Shown here piece after piece: positions 1-7,448 of a DNA stretch of 39,799 nt. Both the position numbers and the translations under genes were made by a program. The DNA is from Mycolicibacter nonchromogenicus. Its GTDB lineage: Bacteria; Actinomycetota; Actinomycetes; Mycobacteriales; Mycobacteriaceae. The stretch's first letter is position 1, and the number at the start of each line of letters is the position of its first letter. The stretch covers positions 1-39,799 of the forward strand of contig NZ_LQPI01000080.1 of assembly GCF_002101775.1 (NCBI RefSeq). The letters are read 5' to 3'. The notes under the pieces are model-generated. The model worked only from the letters and a program-made list of their open reading frames with translations, had not been told where the DNA came from and made no database searches.

Positions 1-81
1 CACGGAATCAGTTACAGATCCCTTCCTGACACCTCCGGAGGCATTTGAGAAGGACTAACCCGATCTATATCAGCGAGGCTC

Positions 82-2871
82 CTAAGCCACCCCGGAATCC
101 GACGTCTGCTCCGGCGCGGCCAATACGTCGTCGATCCGGTACTGCGTCGCCGCGGTCACCGCGACGGAGGAATCGATGACGCCGTCGCGGCCCAGGGCTG
201 CCAGCACCGCCACCACCACCGACTCTGCGTCGGTGTTGAAGTAGCGCCGCGCGGCCGGGCGGGTGTCGGAGAACCCGAACCCGTCGGTGCCCAGGGTGAC
301 GTAGTTGCCCGGCACCCACGGCCGGATCTGCTCTGGTACCGCACGCATCCAGTCCGACACCGCCACCACGGGACCGGTGACGTCCGCCAGAGCCTGCGTC
401 ACATAGGGCACCGCGACCGGGCGATCGGGGTGACGCAGCCGCTCGCGCTCGATGGCCAACCCGTCGCGGTTGAGCTCACCCCAGCTGGTCACCGACCAGA
501 CGTCGGCGGCCACATCCCAGTCGGCGGCCAACATGTCGGCGGCCCGCAGCGCCTCGGGCACCGCCACCCCCGAAGCCAGGATCTGCGCGGTGTGCGACCG
601 GGGCTCGGCCGCTTGGCGGAAGCGGTAGATGCCGCGCAGCAGACCTTCGGGGTCGAAGCCCTCTGGCTCGGCCGGCTGCACGTAGGGCTCGTTGTAGAGC
701 GTGACGTAGAAGTACACGTTCTCCGGGTCGGGGCCGTACATACGTTGCAGGCCGCTTTCGATGATGTGGGCGACCTCGTAGGCGAACGCGGGATCGTAGG
801 ACACCACCGCCGGGTTGGTGCTGGCCAACAACAGCGAATGTCCGTCGGCGTGCTGCAGCCCCTCGCCGGTCAGCGTGGTGCGCCCCGCGGTGGCCCCCAG
901 CACGAAACCTCGCGCCATCTGATCGGCAGCTGCCCACAGGCTGTCGCCGGTGCGCTGGAAGCCGAACATCGAATAGAAGATGTAGATCGGGACCATCGGC
1001 TCGTCGTGCGTGGCGTAGGATGTCCCGACCGCGGTGAACGAGGCCGTCGAACCGGCCTCGTTGATGCCCTCGTGCAGGATCTGGCCCGCTTCGCTTTCCT
1101 TGTAGGCCAGCATCAGGTCGGCATCCACCGAGGTGTAGAGCTGCCCGTTGCGGTTGTAGATCTTCAGCGACGGGAACCACGAGTCCATCCCGAACGTGCG
1201 CGCCTCATCGGGGATGATCGGCACCAGGCGCGGGCCTAACTTCTTGTCCCGCAACAACTCCTTGAACACCCGCACGGTTGCCATGGTGGTGGCGACCTCC
1301 TGGGTGCCCGAGCCCTTCTTGACCGCCGCATAGGCCTCGGAGCCCGGCAGCTCCAACGCTTTGGCCTGGGTGCGGCGCTGCGGAACGAAGCCGCCCAGGG
1401 CGCGTCGCCGGTCCAGCAGGTAACGGATCTCGGGTGCGTCTTCGCCGGGGTGGTAGTACGGCGGCAGGTACGGGTTTTCCTCGAGTTCGGCATCCGTGAT
1501 CGGAATCCGCATCTCGTCACGGAAGTCCTTGAGGTCCTGCAACCGGAACTTCTTCATCTGGTGGGTGGCGTTACGGCCGGCGAAGTAGCTGCCCAGGCTG
1601 TAGCCCTTGATGGTCTTGGCCAGGATGACCGTCGGCTGGCCCTTGTGCTCGACGGCCGCGCGGTAGGCGGCGTGGACCTTGCGATAGTCGTGCCCGCCGC
1701 GCTTGAGGTGCCAGATGTCCTGATCGGACAGGTTCTCCACGAGCGCCTTGGTGCGCGGGTCGCGGCCGAAGAAGTGCTCCCGCACGTAGCCGCCGTCGTT
1801 GGCCTTGTAGGTCTGGTAGTCGCCGTCAGGAGTGACGTTCATCAGGTTGACCAGGGCGCCGTCGCGGTCGGCGTGCAGCAGAGCGTCCCACTCGCGGCCC
1901 CACACCACCTTGATCACGTTCCAGCCCGCACCGCGGAAGAACGATTCCAGCTCCTGGATGATCTTGCCGTTGCCGCGCACCGGGCCGTCCAGGCGCTGCA
2001 GGTTGCAGTTGACCACGAACGTCAGGTTGTCCAGGCCCTCGAGTGCGCCGACGTGCAGCAGGCCGCGGCTCTCCGGCTCGTCCATCTCGCCGTCCCCCAA
2101 GAAGCACCAGACGTGCTGATCTGAGGTGTCTTTGATGCCCCGGTCGTGCAGGTAGTGGTTGAACCGGGCTTGATAGATGGCGTTCATCGGGCCCAACCCC
2201 ATGGACACCGTGGGGAACTCCCAGAAGTCGGGCATCAGCCGCGGGTGCGGGTAGGACGGCAGCCCGCCGCCCCGGTGACTGTGCTCCTGACGGAAACCGT
2301 CGAGATCCCGGGTGCTCAGCCGGCCTTCGAGGAAGGCCCGGGCGTAGATGCCGGGGGAGGCGTGGCCCTGGATGAAGACCTGGTCGCCGCCGCCGGGGTG
2401 GTCCTTGCCGCGGAAGAAGTGATTGAAGCCGACCTCATACAACGTCGACGACGACGCGTAGGTCGAGATGTGGCCGCCGACGCTCACTCCGGGCCGCTGC
2501 GCGCGGTGCACCATCACCGCGGCGTTCCAGCGGATCCAGCTGCGGTAGCGGCGTTCGGTTTCCTCGTCGCCGGGGAACCACGGCTCCAGTTCGGTCGGGA
2601 TGGTGTTGACGTAGTCGGTGGACGTCAGCGCTGGAATCGCGACGCGTTGTTCTCCGGCGCGTTCGAGCAGCCGCAGCATCAGATAGCGGGCGCGGGCCGG
2701 GCCGGAGCGGGCCAGCAGTTCGTCGAAGGACTCCAGCCATTCGTTGGTCTCATCGGAGTCGATGTCGGGAAGGTAGGACGCCACACCCTCGCGGATCACC
2801 CGAACGCGATCGGATTCCCCTGTGCGGCTTGGATTCTTGGCCAGGTCTTGGTTTACGGCCTCAGTGGTCAA
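82..2871 (-). CDS. aceE: Pyruvate dehydrogenase E1 component, homodimeric type (AceE)
   Basis: This is the thiamine-diphosphate-dependent E1 subunit of the pyruvate dehydrogenase complex, which decarboxylates pyruvate and passes the acetyl group to the lipoyl E2 protein in the cytosol. The product of 929 residues is collinear with M. tuberculosis AceE (about 901) over nearly its whole length. The diphosphate-binding signature GDGEMDEPESRG followed by the NCN element lies near residues 255-295. I chose the TTG at 2871: an AAGGAG ribosome site ends 7 bases before it, and the N-terminus (TTEAVNQDL) aligns with the M. tuberculosis start. The frame stays open upstream to an ATG at 2931 and another TTG at 2898, but those would add residues with no counterpart. 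The gene diverges from the lipoprotein gene at 3062. The 81 bases beyond its stop hold no gene I can see. Confidence 0.97.
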   Translation of the reverse strand: MTTEAVNQDLAKNPSRTGESDRVRVIREGVASYLPDIDSDETNEWLESFDELLARSGPARARYLMLRLLERAGEQRVAIPALTSTDYVNTIPTELEPWFPGDEETERRYRSWIRWNAAVMVHRAQRPGVSVGGHISTYASSSTLYEVGFNHFFRGKDHPGGGDQVFIQGHASPGIYARAFLEGRLSTRDLDGFRQEHSHRGGGLPSYPHPRLMPDFWEFPTVSMGLGPMNAIYQARFNHYLHDRGIKDTSDQHVWCFLGDGEMDEPESRGLLHVGALEGLDNLTFVVNCNLQRLDGPVRGNGKIIQELESFFRGAGWNVIKVVWGREWDALLHADRDGALVNLMNVTPDGDYQTYKANDGGYVREHFFGRDPRTKALVENLSDQDIWHLKRGGHDYRKVHAAYRAAVEHKGQPTVILAKTIKGYSLGSYFAGRNATHQMKKFRLQDLKDFRDEMRIPITDAELEENPYLPPYYHPGEDAPEIRYLLDRRRALGGFVPQRRTQAKALELPGSEAYAAVKKGSGTQEVATTMATVRVFKELLRDKKLGPRLVPIIPDEARTFGMDSWFPSLKIYNRNGQLYTSVDADLMLAYKESEAGQILHEGINEAGSTASFTAVGTSYATHDEPMVPIYIFYSMFGFQRTGDSLWAAADQMARGFVLGATAGRTTLTGEGLQHADGHSLLLASTNPAVVSYDPAFAYEVAHIIESGLQRMYGPDPENVYFYVTLYNEPYVQPAEPEGFDPEGLLRGIYRFRQAAEPRSHTAQILASGVAVPEALRAADMLAADWDVAADVWSVTSWGELNRDGLAIERERLRHPDRPVAVPYVTQALADVTGPVVAVSDWMRAVPEQIRPWVPGNYVTLGTDGFGFSDTRPAARRYFNTDAESVVVAVLAALGRDGVIDSSVAVTAATQYRIDDVLAAPEQTSDSGVA

Positions 2872-3061
2872 CGCGTTGCTCCTTGGTTCGGAGGTCAAGC
2901 CGTGCCTCCCGGCTTGTGGCCAGGACGGCACCGGACCGATCGATTCGTCGGTCTCGTCTTTTCTATCCTGCCCGACCGGACACCTGACCGGCGGTGGGCG
3001 AGTGACGTATGGGGTGGGCTGACCTCGGCCTGACGGCAGGTACGCGGTAACGTTTCAACTT
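2872..3061. promoter_or_regulatory. Divergent promoter region aceE / lipoprotein
   Basis: This 190-bp region lies between two divergently read genes and must carry both promoters. On the plus strand a TAACGT -10 hexamer at 3048-3053 lies 8 bases before the GTG at 3062, which fits a leaderless transcript. On the minus strand the AAGGAG ribosome site of aceE is clear, but I could not single out its -10 or -35 box. Operators for pyruvate or redox control are not obvious. Confidence 0.45.
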
Positions 3062-3649
3062 GTGCTGACCCGACGGCTGACCGCCTCGCGCGCCCAGACG
3101 CGGCGACACGCTCGGGTAGCCGCGTCGGTGGTCGGTGTGGCAGCCGCGTTGGCGATGGGTGTGGTCGGTTGCACCAGCATCGTCGACGGCACTCCGGAGG
3201 CGGACACCTCCGAAGCTCCGGCCTACCGCTCCTCGGTGTCCGCGTCGGTGTCGGCCTCGGAAGCCACCTCAAGCCTTCGCGAGACCCAGCGTCAGCAGTC
3301 GATGACCACCCAGGCGGTCCGCGGCGCATGCGGCCGGTTCGCCTCCAGCAGCAACGACGCCGTCGAAGTGGTGAACAAGTACGTCGAAGCATTCAACAAC
3401 GGCGGCGACATTTCCGGCACTGCCGGGCCGGCGGTGGAGGCGCTCAACCAGAGTGCCGACGAGGTCGTCGCGGCGATCAATGAGAAGTTGTCGCAGGACC
3501 TGACTGACGCGTTCAACGCGTATGCGCAGGCCGCACGTGGTGTGGCGACCGCGATTTCATCCAAGGCGCCGGTGTCGGTCTACAACGCCCGCAAGGATGA
3601 GCTCAACCGGGCCCGGGACAAGGGAATGCAGCTGTGCAAGGCGTTCTGA
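3062..3649 (+). CDS. Putative lipoprotein, Rv2240c-like
   Basis: This 195-residue protein has a basic N-terminus, a hydrophobic stretch at about residues 18-36 and a lipobox (VVGC) with the cysteine near residue 37, so it is probably exported and lipid-anchored. A Ser/Thr/Ala-rich linker follows, then a mostly helical domain of about 110 residues with two further cysteines (near the CGRF motif and in the final LCKAF), which could form a disulfide. No enzymatic motif is visible. Its place next to aceE and before the DUF3052 gene and ahpE matches the M. tuberculosis Rv2240c locus, whose product has no assigned function. The start is a GTG with a -10-like box 8 bases upstream and no ribosome site, so the transcript is probably leaderless. 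Confidence 0.8.
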   Translation: MLTRRLTASRAQTRRHARVAASVVGVAAALAMGVVGCTSIVDGTPEADTSEAPAYRSSVSASVSASEATSSLRETQRQQSMTTQAVRGACGRFASSSNDAVEVVNKYVEAFNNGGDISGTAGPAVEALNQSADEVVAAINEKLSQDLTDAFNAYAQAARGVATAISSKAPVSVYNARKDELNRARDKGMQLCKAF

Positions 3650-3685
3650 GTCCGCTGACCCGGCGCGGTGCGGTGAGCTGTGCAA

Positions 3686-3700
3686 CGATGATTCGCATCG
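3686..3700. repeat. Short inverted repeat upstream of the DUF3052 gene
   Basis: CGATG and CATCG arms of 5 bp are separated by ATTCG. The repeat lies between the lipoprotein stop (3649) and the DUF3052 start (3734). It could be a weak hairpin or a half-site pair; nothing else supports a function. Confidence 0.25.
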
Positions 3701-3733
3701 CAGGCAGCGCTGACGATCGAAGGAGGTCACACG

Positions 3734-4156
3734 GTGGTCGCGGCGGATAACGCCCCGAGCTTCGCCCGCAAACTGGGCATCCAGAGCAAGCAGTTGGTCC
3801 AGGAGTTCGGCTGGGACGAGGACGCTGACGACGACATCCGTGCCGACGTCGAGGAAGCTGCCGGCAGCGAACTGCTCGACGAGGACACCGATGAGGTGGT
3901 CGACGTCGTTCTGCTCTGGTGGCGCGATGGCGATGGTGACTTGGTGGACACCCTGATGGATGCGATCACCGCCTTGGCCGACGACGGGGTGATCTGGGTG
4001 TTGACACCCAAGACCGGCCGATCCGGCCACGTGCAGCCCGCGGAGATCGCCGAAGCGGCGCCGACCGCCGGCCTGATGCCCACGTCGTCGGTCAACCTGG
4101 GGGACTGGAGTGCCAGTCGTCTGGTGCAGCCCAAATCTCGCGCGGGGAAGCGTTGA
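3734..4156 (+). CDS. DUF3052 family protein, Rv2239c-like
   Basis: This small acidic protein of 140 residues belongs to the actinobacterial DUF3052 family. The signature is visible: FARKLGIQSKQLVQEFGWD at the N-terminus, a run of Asp/Glu, a central VVLLWWRDGDGDL segment and a C-terminal part ending near WSASRLVQPK. It has no signal peptide or membrane segment and is probably cytosolic, with no established function. The GTG start is preceded by a near-ideal AAGGAGG at 3720-3726, 7 bases away. Its stop overlaps the ahpE start (TGATG), so the two are translationally coupled. In M. tuberculosis the same pair (Rv2239c-ahpE) is adjacent, which hints at a shared stress-related role, though this is inference. 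Confidence 0.9.
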   Translation: MVAADNAPSFARKLGIQSKQLVQEFGWDEDADDDIRADVEEAAGSELLDEDTDEVVDVVLLWWRDGDGDLVDTLMDAITALADDGVIWVLTPKTGRSGHVQPAEIAEAAPTAGLMPTSSVNLGDWSASRLVQPKSRAGKR

Positions 4157-4617
4157 TGCTGGAAGTCGGCGCGCAGGCCCCTGACTTCACCCTCAAGGAC
4201 CAGAACCAGCAGCAGGTGACCCTGAGCAGCTTCCGGGGCGACAAGAACGTGCTGCTGGTGTTTTTCCCGCTGGCCTTCACCGGCATCTGCCAGGGCGAGC
4301 TGGATCAGCTGCGTGATCATCTGCCCAGCTATGTCAACGACGACAGTGTGGCGCTGGCGATCTCGGTCGGCCCGCCGCCCACCCACAAGATCTGGGCGAC
4401 GCAGAGCGGGTTCCTGTTTCCGGTGCTCTCGGATTTCTGGCCGCACGGCGCCGTCAGCGAGGCCTACGGGGTGTTCAACTCCGACACCGGCTTTCCCAAC
4501 CGCGGCACGTTCGTCATCGACAAGTCCGGCATCATCCGGTTCGCCGAGATGAAGCAGCCCGGCGAGGCGCGCGACCAGCAGCTCTGGCTCGACGCCCTCG
4601 ACGCCCTCAAATCCTGA
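4156..4617 (+). CDS. ahpE: One-cysteine peroxiredoxin AhpE
   Basis: AhpE reduces peroxides and peroxynitrite with a single peroxidatic cysteine. The 153-residue product is the same length as M. tuberculosis AhpE and nearly identical in key segments. The active-site loop PLAFTGICQGEL places the catalytic cysteine at residue 45, preceded by the conserved Pro and Thr of the PxxxTxxC motif. There is no resolving cysteine. The start is the ATG at 4156, which overlaps the upstream stop by one base, with GGGGAAG at 4144-4150 as ribosome site. A TTG one codon upstream is open but does not match the family start. It is the last gene of the lipoprotein-DUF3052-ahpE group and is followed by a weak stem-loop. 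Confidence 0.96.
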   Translation: MLEVGAQAPDFTLKDQNQQQVTLSSFRGDKNVLLVFFPLAFTGICQGELDQLRDHLPSYVNDDSVALAISVGPPPTHKIWATQSGFLFPVLSDFWPHGAVSEAYGVFNSDTGFPNRGTFVIDKSGIIRFAEMKQPGEARDQQLWLDALDALKS

Positions 4618-4635
4618 CCCGTTAGCCGCGACCCA

Positions 4636-4653
4636 AGCCCGCGAAATCGGGCT
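4636..4653 (+). terminator. Possible weak terminator after ahpE
   Basis: A 6-bp perfect stem (AGCCCG / CGGGCT) with a CGAAAT loop lies 18 bases after the ahpE stop and before the tRNA promoter. It has no U-run, which is common for mycobacterial terminators, so the call depends mainly on position. Confidence 0.35.
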
Positions 4654-4703
4654 CACGCAGGCATCTACTCGAACTTTCGCTGCGTGGGGCCGATCTCGCG
4701 GTT

Positions 4704-4732
4704 TTGGGAGCCCGGCACCCGCCAGGTAACCT
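4704..4732 (+). promoter_or_regulatory. Promoter of tRNA-Val
   Basis: TTGGGA at 4704-4709 and TAACCT at 4727-4732 are separated by exactly 17 bases, a good sigma-A layout. The predicted start, about 4739, is a few bases before the mature tRNA at 4744. Confidence 0.65.
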
Positions 4733-4743
4733 GCCCGAGGCAG

Positions 4744-4818
4744 GGGCGCGTAGCTCAGTGGTAGAGCTCTGGTTTTACACACCAGCGGTCGGCGGTTCGA
4801 TACCGTCCGCGCCCACCA
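4744..4818 (+). tRNA. tRNA-Val (anticodon TAC), CCA encoded
   Basis: A full cloverleaf can be drawn. The acceptor stem GGGCGCG (4744-4750) pairs with CGCGCCC (4808-4814), followed by the discriminator A and an encoded CCA (4816-4818). The D arm has TAGCTCAGTGGTAGAGC. The anticodon stem-loop CTGGTTTTACACACCAG shows the TAC anticodon after two loop T residues. The T arm contains GGTTCGATACC. The tRNA reads GUA and, by wobble, GUG valine codons. It stands alone with its own promoter. Confidence 0.95.
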
Positions 4819-4856
4819 GTTGTTTGACACCGGCGTAGACCGTCAATGCGGTATGC

Positions 4857-5075
4857 ATGGCAACCTTTCCGACACCGAACGAGCCCACCCCACCGTCGCC
4901 GCCCGTTCCACCCGACCGCGCGCCGACCGGTAAATGGGGAGTACCGCCGTCGACCAGCCCGCAGCTGACACCATCGGGCCGCACCGCGAAACCGCCGGGC
5001 GTGCGCACGGTGCTGTGGGCCGCTCTGCTAGTGCTCATCGGGGTCATCGCCCTGGTGATCGTGTTCGCGGTCTGA
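4857..5075 (+). CDS. Small proline-rich single-pass membrane protein
   Basis: This 72-residue frame starts with about 45 residues rich in Pro, Ser and Thr. It ends in a strongly hydrophobic segment (VLWAALLVLIGVIALVIVFAV) that could be a C-terminal membrane anchor. I recognise no family. There is no ribosome site near the ATG, but a TTGACA hexamer at 4824-4829 lies about 30 bases upstream, so it may be read from its own promoter. The codon pattern and tail-anchored architecture make it a believable gene rather than a random frame. It ends 23 bases before the convergent histidine-rich gene. Confidence 0.55.
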   Translation: MATFPTPNEPTPPSPPVPPDRAPTGKWGVPPSTSPQLTPSGRTAKPPGVRTVLWAALLVLIGVIALVIVFAV

Positions 5076-5098
5076 GCGGCGACGGCCACCCGGCCTAA

Positions 5099-5317
5099 TC
5101 AGTGGGAATGGGCGTGGCCGGCATGTTCCAGACCGACCTGGTGCGTGTGCGGATGGCTGTGCACGGTCCCGTCCTCGTGAGTGTGCTCATGCTCGTGCTC
5201 AACGTGGTCGTGCTCGTGAGCGTCGTGCACGTGGGAGTGCGTCAGATCGCCATGAGTGTGCTCATGGGCGTGCGGCGCTTCGTGGACGTGGTCCTGGCCG
5301 TGGTTGTGGTGCGACAT
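5099..5317 (-). CDS. Histidine-rich putative metal-binding protein
   Basis: This 72-residue protein contains 27 histidines, mostly as alternating HxH units along its whole length, mixed with Asp and Glu. It has no cysteine, no signal peptide and no membrane segment. Such composition is typical of nickel, cobalt or zinc storage or chaperone proteins, although I cannot place it in a named family. It begins 6 bases after the kmtR-like stop, and its GGGAG ribosome site lies inside the end of that gene, so the two form an operon. The partner is a nickel/cobalt-type repressor, so I infer that this protein buffers or hands over those metals and is made when the repressor releases. Histidine repeats can appear by chance in skewed sequence, but the operon context argues for a real gene. 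Confidence 0.75.
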   Translation of the reverse strand: MSHHNHGQDHVHEAPHAHEHTHGDLTHSHVHDAHEHDHVEHEHEHTHEDGTVHSHPHTHQVGLEHAGHAHSH

Positions 5318-5323
5318 GACTGT

Positions 5324-5734
5324 TCATCTCCCTTGTTCGATTGCTCGCTGCCTCGGCAACGACTCGCCGGCGGCAGCCGGGAGGATCTTGGCGGCGCGGT
5401 GGTGCGGCGGCACTCCGGGGCCGGCATGTTCCGCATTGAAGACGGCGTCGGTGACCAACTGGCAGATGTGCTCGTTCTCCATGCTGTAGAAGATCGTGGT
5501 GCCCTCGCGGCGGGTGCGCACCAGTCGCGCCATCCGTAGTTTCGCGAGGTGTTGTGACACCGAGGGGGCAGGCTTGCCGACATGCTCGGCGAGTTCGTTG
5601 ACCGACATCTCCCGACTGGTCAGCGCCCACAGCACCTGTACCCGGGTGGCGTCGGCCAACATTCGGAACACCTCGACGATCAGGCCGACCTGATCCTCGG
5701 GCAACCGTTCCGTTGGACCATTATCTGCATGCAT
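5324..5734 (-). CDS. kmtR: ArsR/SmtB-family metal sensor, KmtR-like repressor
   Basis: The 136-residue winged-helix repressor closely matches M. tuberculosis KmtR (Rv0827c), a nickel/cobalt sensor that represses itself and a cation exporter. The helix-turn-helix is at about residues 43-70 (MSVNELAEHVGKPAPSVSQH), followed by the wing RTRREGTTIF. The five residues reported as metal ligands in KmtR (H88, E101, H102, H110, H111) are all present, shifted by one, in ENEH, NAEH and PPHH. I start it at the ATG at 5734 because the KmtR N-terminus aligns there; the frame stays open upstream to 5824. The start codon lies inside a 26-bp palindrome (5720-5745), which suggests autoregulation. The histidine-rich gene follows in the same operon and fadD diverges. 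Confidence 0.9.
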   Translation of the reverse strand: MHADNGPTERLPEDQVGLIVEVFRMLADATRVQVLWALTSREMSVNELAEHVGKPAPSVSQHLAKLRMARLVRTRREGTTIFYSMENEHICQLVTDAVFNAEHAGPGVPPHHRAAKILPAAAGESLPRQRAIEQGR

Positions 5735-5745
5735 ACGCAAATAAT
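5720..5745. promoter_or_regulatory. 12-2-12 imperfect palindrome, candidate KmtR operator
   Basis: The outer arms are ATTAT and ATAAT, the inner arms TGC and GCA, giving a 26-bp inverted repeat with 9 of its 13 base pairs matching around the centre. This has the 12-2-12 size typical of ArsR/SmtB operators. It covers the ATG of the kmtR-like gene (5732-5734) and lies 108 bases before the divergent fadD start. Confidence 0.65.
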
Positions 5746-5853
5746 AAGCCTCGCGGGTCGTGGAACGCCAACCCTCGGCTCGTCCCAGGGGCCCAAGAGC
5801 GGGTCGGTAGTGTCCAGCGGGCAAGCTGTCAGCGCCCTAGCGGAGGTAACTCG

Positions 5854-7446
5854 ATGTCGACGCAGTCACTGCGCCAACCCATTCACTCCGGGCACCTCAC
5901 CGTGGGGGCCCTCAAGCGCAACAAGGACAAGCCGGTGCTGTTCCTCGGCGACACCACCTTGACCGGTGGTCAGCTCGCCGAGCGCATCAGCCAGTACATC
6001 CAGGCGTTCGAGGAACTGGGAGCCGACGCGACCGGTCTGTTGTCGCTGAACCGGCCCGAGGTGCTGATGATCATCGGCGCCGGACAGGTCCGGGGATACC
6101 GGCGCACCGCCCTGCACCCGCTGGGATCGCTGGACGACCACGCGTATGTGTTGTCCGACGCCGAGGTCAGCACGCTGATCATCGACCCCACGCCGGCCTT
6201 CGTGGAGCGCGCCCTGGGCCTGCTGGAGAAGGTGCCGAGCCTGCGGCAGGTGCTGACCATCGGGCCGGTGCCGCCAGAGCTCGAGGGCAAGGCCATCGAC
6301 TTGGCCGCCAAGGCCGCCGCATACGACCCGCAACCGCTGGTGGTCGCAGACCTGCCGGCAGACCACATCGGCGGTCTGACCTACACCGGCGGCACCACCG
6401 GCAAGCCCAAGGGCGTGATCGGCACCGTTGCTTCCATCACCGCGATGACCACCACCCAGCTCGCCGAGTGGGAATGGCCGGAGAACCCCAAGTTCTTGAT
6501 GTGCACCCCGCTGTCGCACGCCGGCGCGGCGTTCTTCGTGCCGACGATCATCAAGGGCGGCCAGCTGGTGGTGCTGACCAAGTTCGACCCGGCCGAGGTT
6601 CTGCGGGTGATCGAGGAGCAGAAGATCACCGCCACCATGCTGGTGCCGTCGATGATCTACGCGCTGATGGATCACCCGGACTCGCACACTCGCGACCTGT
6701 CGTCGCTGGAGACGGTGTACTACGGCGCCTCGGCGATGAACCCGGTCCGGCTCCAGGAGGCCATCGACCGGTTCGGCCCGATCTTCGCCCAGTACTACGG
6801 CCAGTCCGAGGCGCCGATGGTGATCACCTACCTGGCCAAGCGCGACCACGACCAGAAGCGACTCACCTCCTGCGGCCGGCCCACGCTGTTCGCCCGGGTG
6901 GCGCTGCTGGGCGACGACGGCAACCCGGTGCCCCAGGGCGAGGTCGGCGAGATCTGCGTGTCCGGGCCGCTGCTGTCCGGCGGCTACTGGAAGCTTCCGG
7001 AGGCCACCGCCGAAACCTTCAGGGACGGCTGGATGCACACCGGTGACCTGGCCCGCGAGGACGAAGACGGTTTCTACTACATCGTCGATCGCACCAAGGA
7101 CATGATCGTCACCGGCGGATTCAACGTGTTCCCCCGCGAGGTCGAGGACGTGATCGCCGAGCACCCGTCGGTGGCCCAGGTGTGCGTGATCGGGACCCCC
7201 GACGAGAAGTGGGGCGAGGCCGTCACCGCTGTCGTGGTGCTGCGACCGGGCGTGGACAACGGTGCCGAGGCAGTCGCCACCATGACCGCCGAGATTCAGG
7301 CCGCGGTCAAGGAGCGCAAGGGTTCGGTCCAGTCACCCAAGCAGGTGATCGTCGTCGATTCCGTGCCGGTGACCGCGCTGGGCAAGCCCGACAAGAAGGC
7401 GGTGCGCGCCCAGTTCTGGTCCGGCGCAGAGCGTTCGGTCGGCTGA
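5854..7446 (+). CDS. Fatty-acyl-CoA ligase / AMP-forming synthetase, FadD8-like
   Basis: This 530-residue member of the ANL superfamily activates a carboxylic acid with ATP and transfers it to coenzyme A. The P-loop-like motif YTGGTTGKPKG is near residues 177-187, YYGQSEAP lies in the middle, and the hinge and C-terminal domain contain WMHTGDLAREDEDGFYYIVDRTKDMI and GGFNVFPREVE. A lysine near the end (LGKPDKK) fits the catalytic A10 motif. It resembles M. tuberculosis FadD8, but FadD paralogues are numerous, so the acid substrate is unknown. The ATG at 5854 is chosen because GGAGG (5842-5846) lies 7 bases before it; the frame is open upstream to 5713 but would run through the kmtR operator. 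It ends 2 bases from the convergent oxidoreductase gene. Confidence 0.9.
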   Translation: MSTQSLRQPIHSGHLTVGALKRNKDKPVLFLGDTTLTGGQLAERISQYIQAFEELGADATGLLSLNRPEVLMIIGAGQVRGYRRTALHPLGSLDDHAYVLSDAEVSTLIIDPTPAFVERALGLLEKVPSLRQVLTIGPVPPELEGKAIDLAAKAAAYDPQPLVVADLPADHIGGLTYTGGTTGKPKGVIGTVASITAMTTTQLAEWEWPENPKFLMCTPLSHAGAAFFVPTIIKGGQLVVLTKFDPAEVLRVIEEQKITATMLVPSMIYALMDHPDSHTRDLSSLETVYYGASAMNPVRLQEAIDRFGPIFAQYYGQSEAPMVITYLAKRDHDQKRLTSCGRPTLFARVALLGDDGNPVPQGEVGEICVSGPLLSGGYWKLPEATAETFRDGWMHTGDLAREDEDGFYYIVDRTKDMIVTGGFNVFPREVEDVIAEHPSVAQVCVIGTPDEKWGEAVTAVVVLRPGVDNGAEAVATMTAEIQAAVKERKGSVQSPKQVIVVDSVPVTALGKPDKKAVRAQFWSGAERSVG

Positions 7447-7448
7447 GC

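Noticed and set aside
430..1239. 269-codon plus-strand frame over aceE
   Set aside because: Shadow of aceE; no ribosome site and no domain.
5713..5853. Upstream extension of the fadD gene to 5713
   Set aside because: It would run through the kmtR operator, while the ATG at 5854 has an ideal ribosome site.
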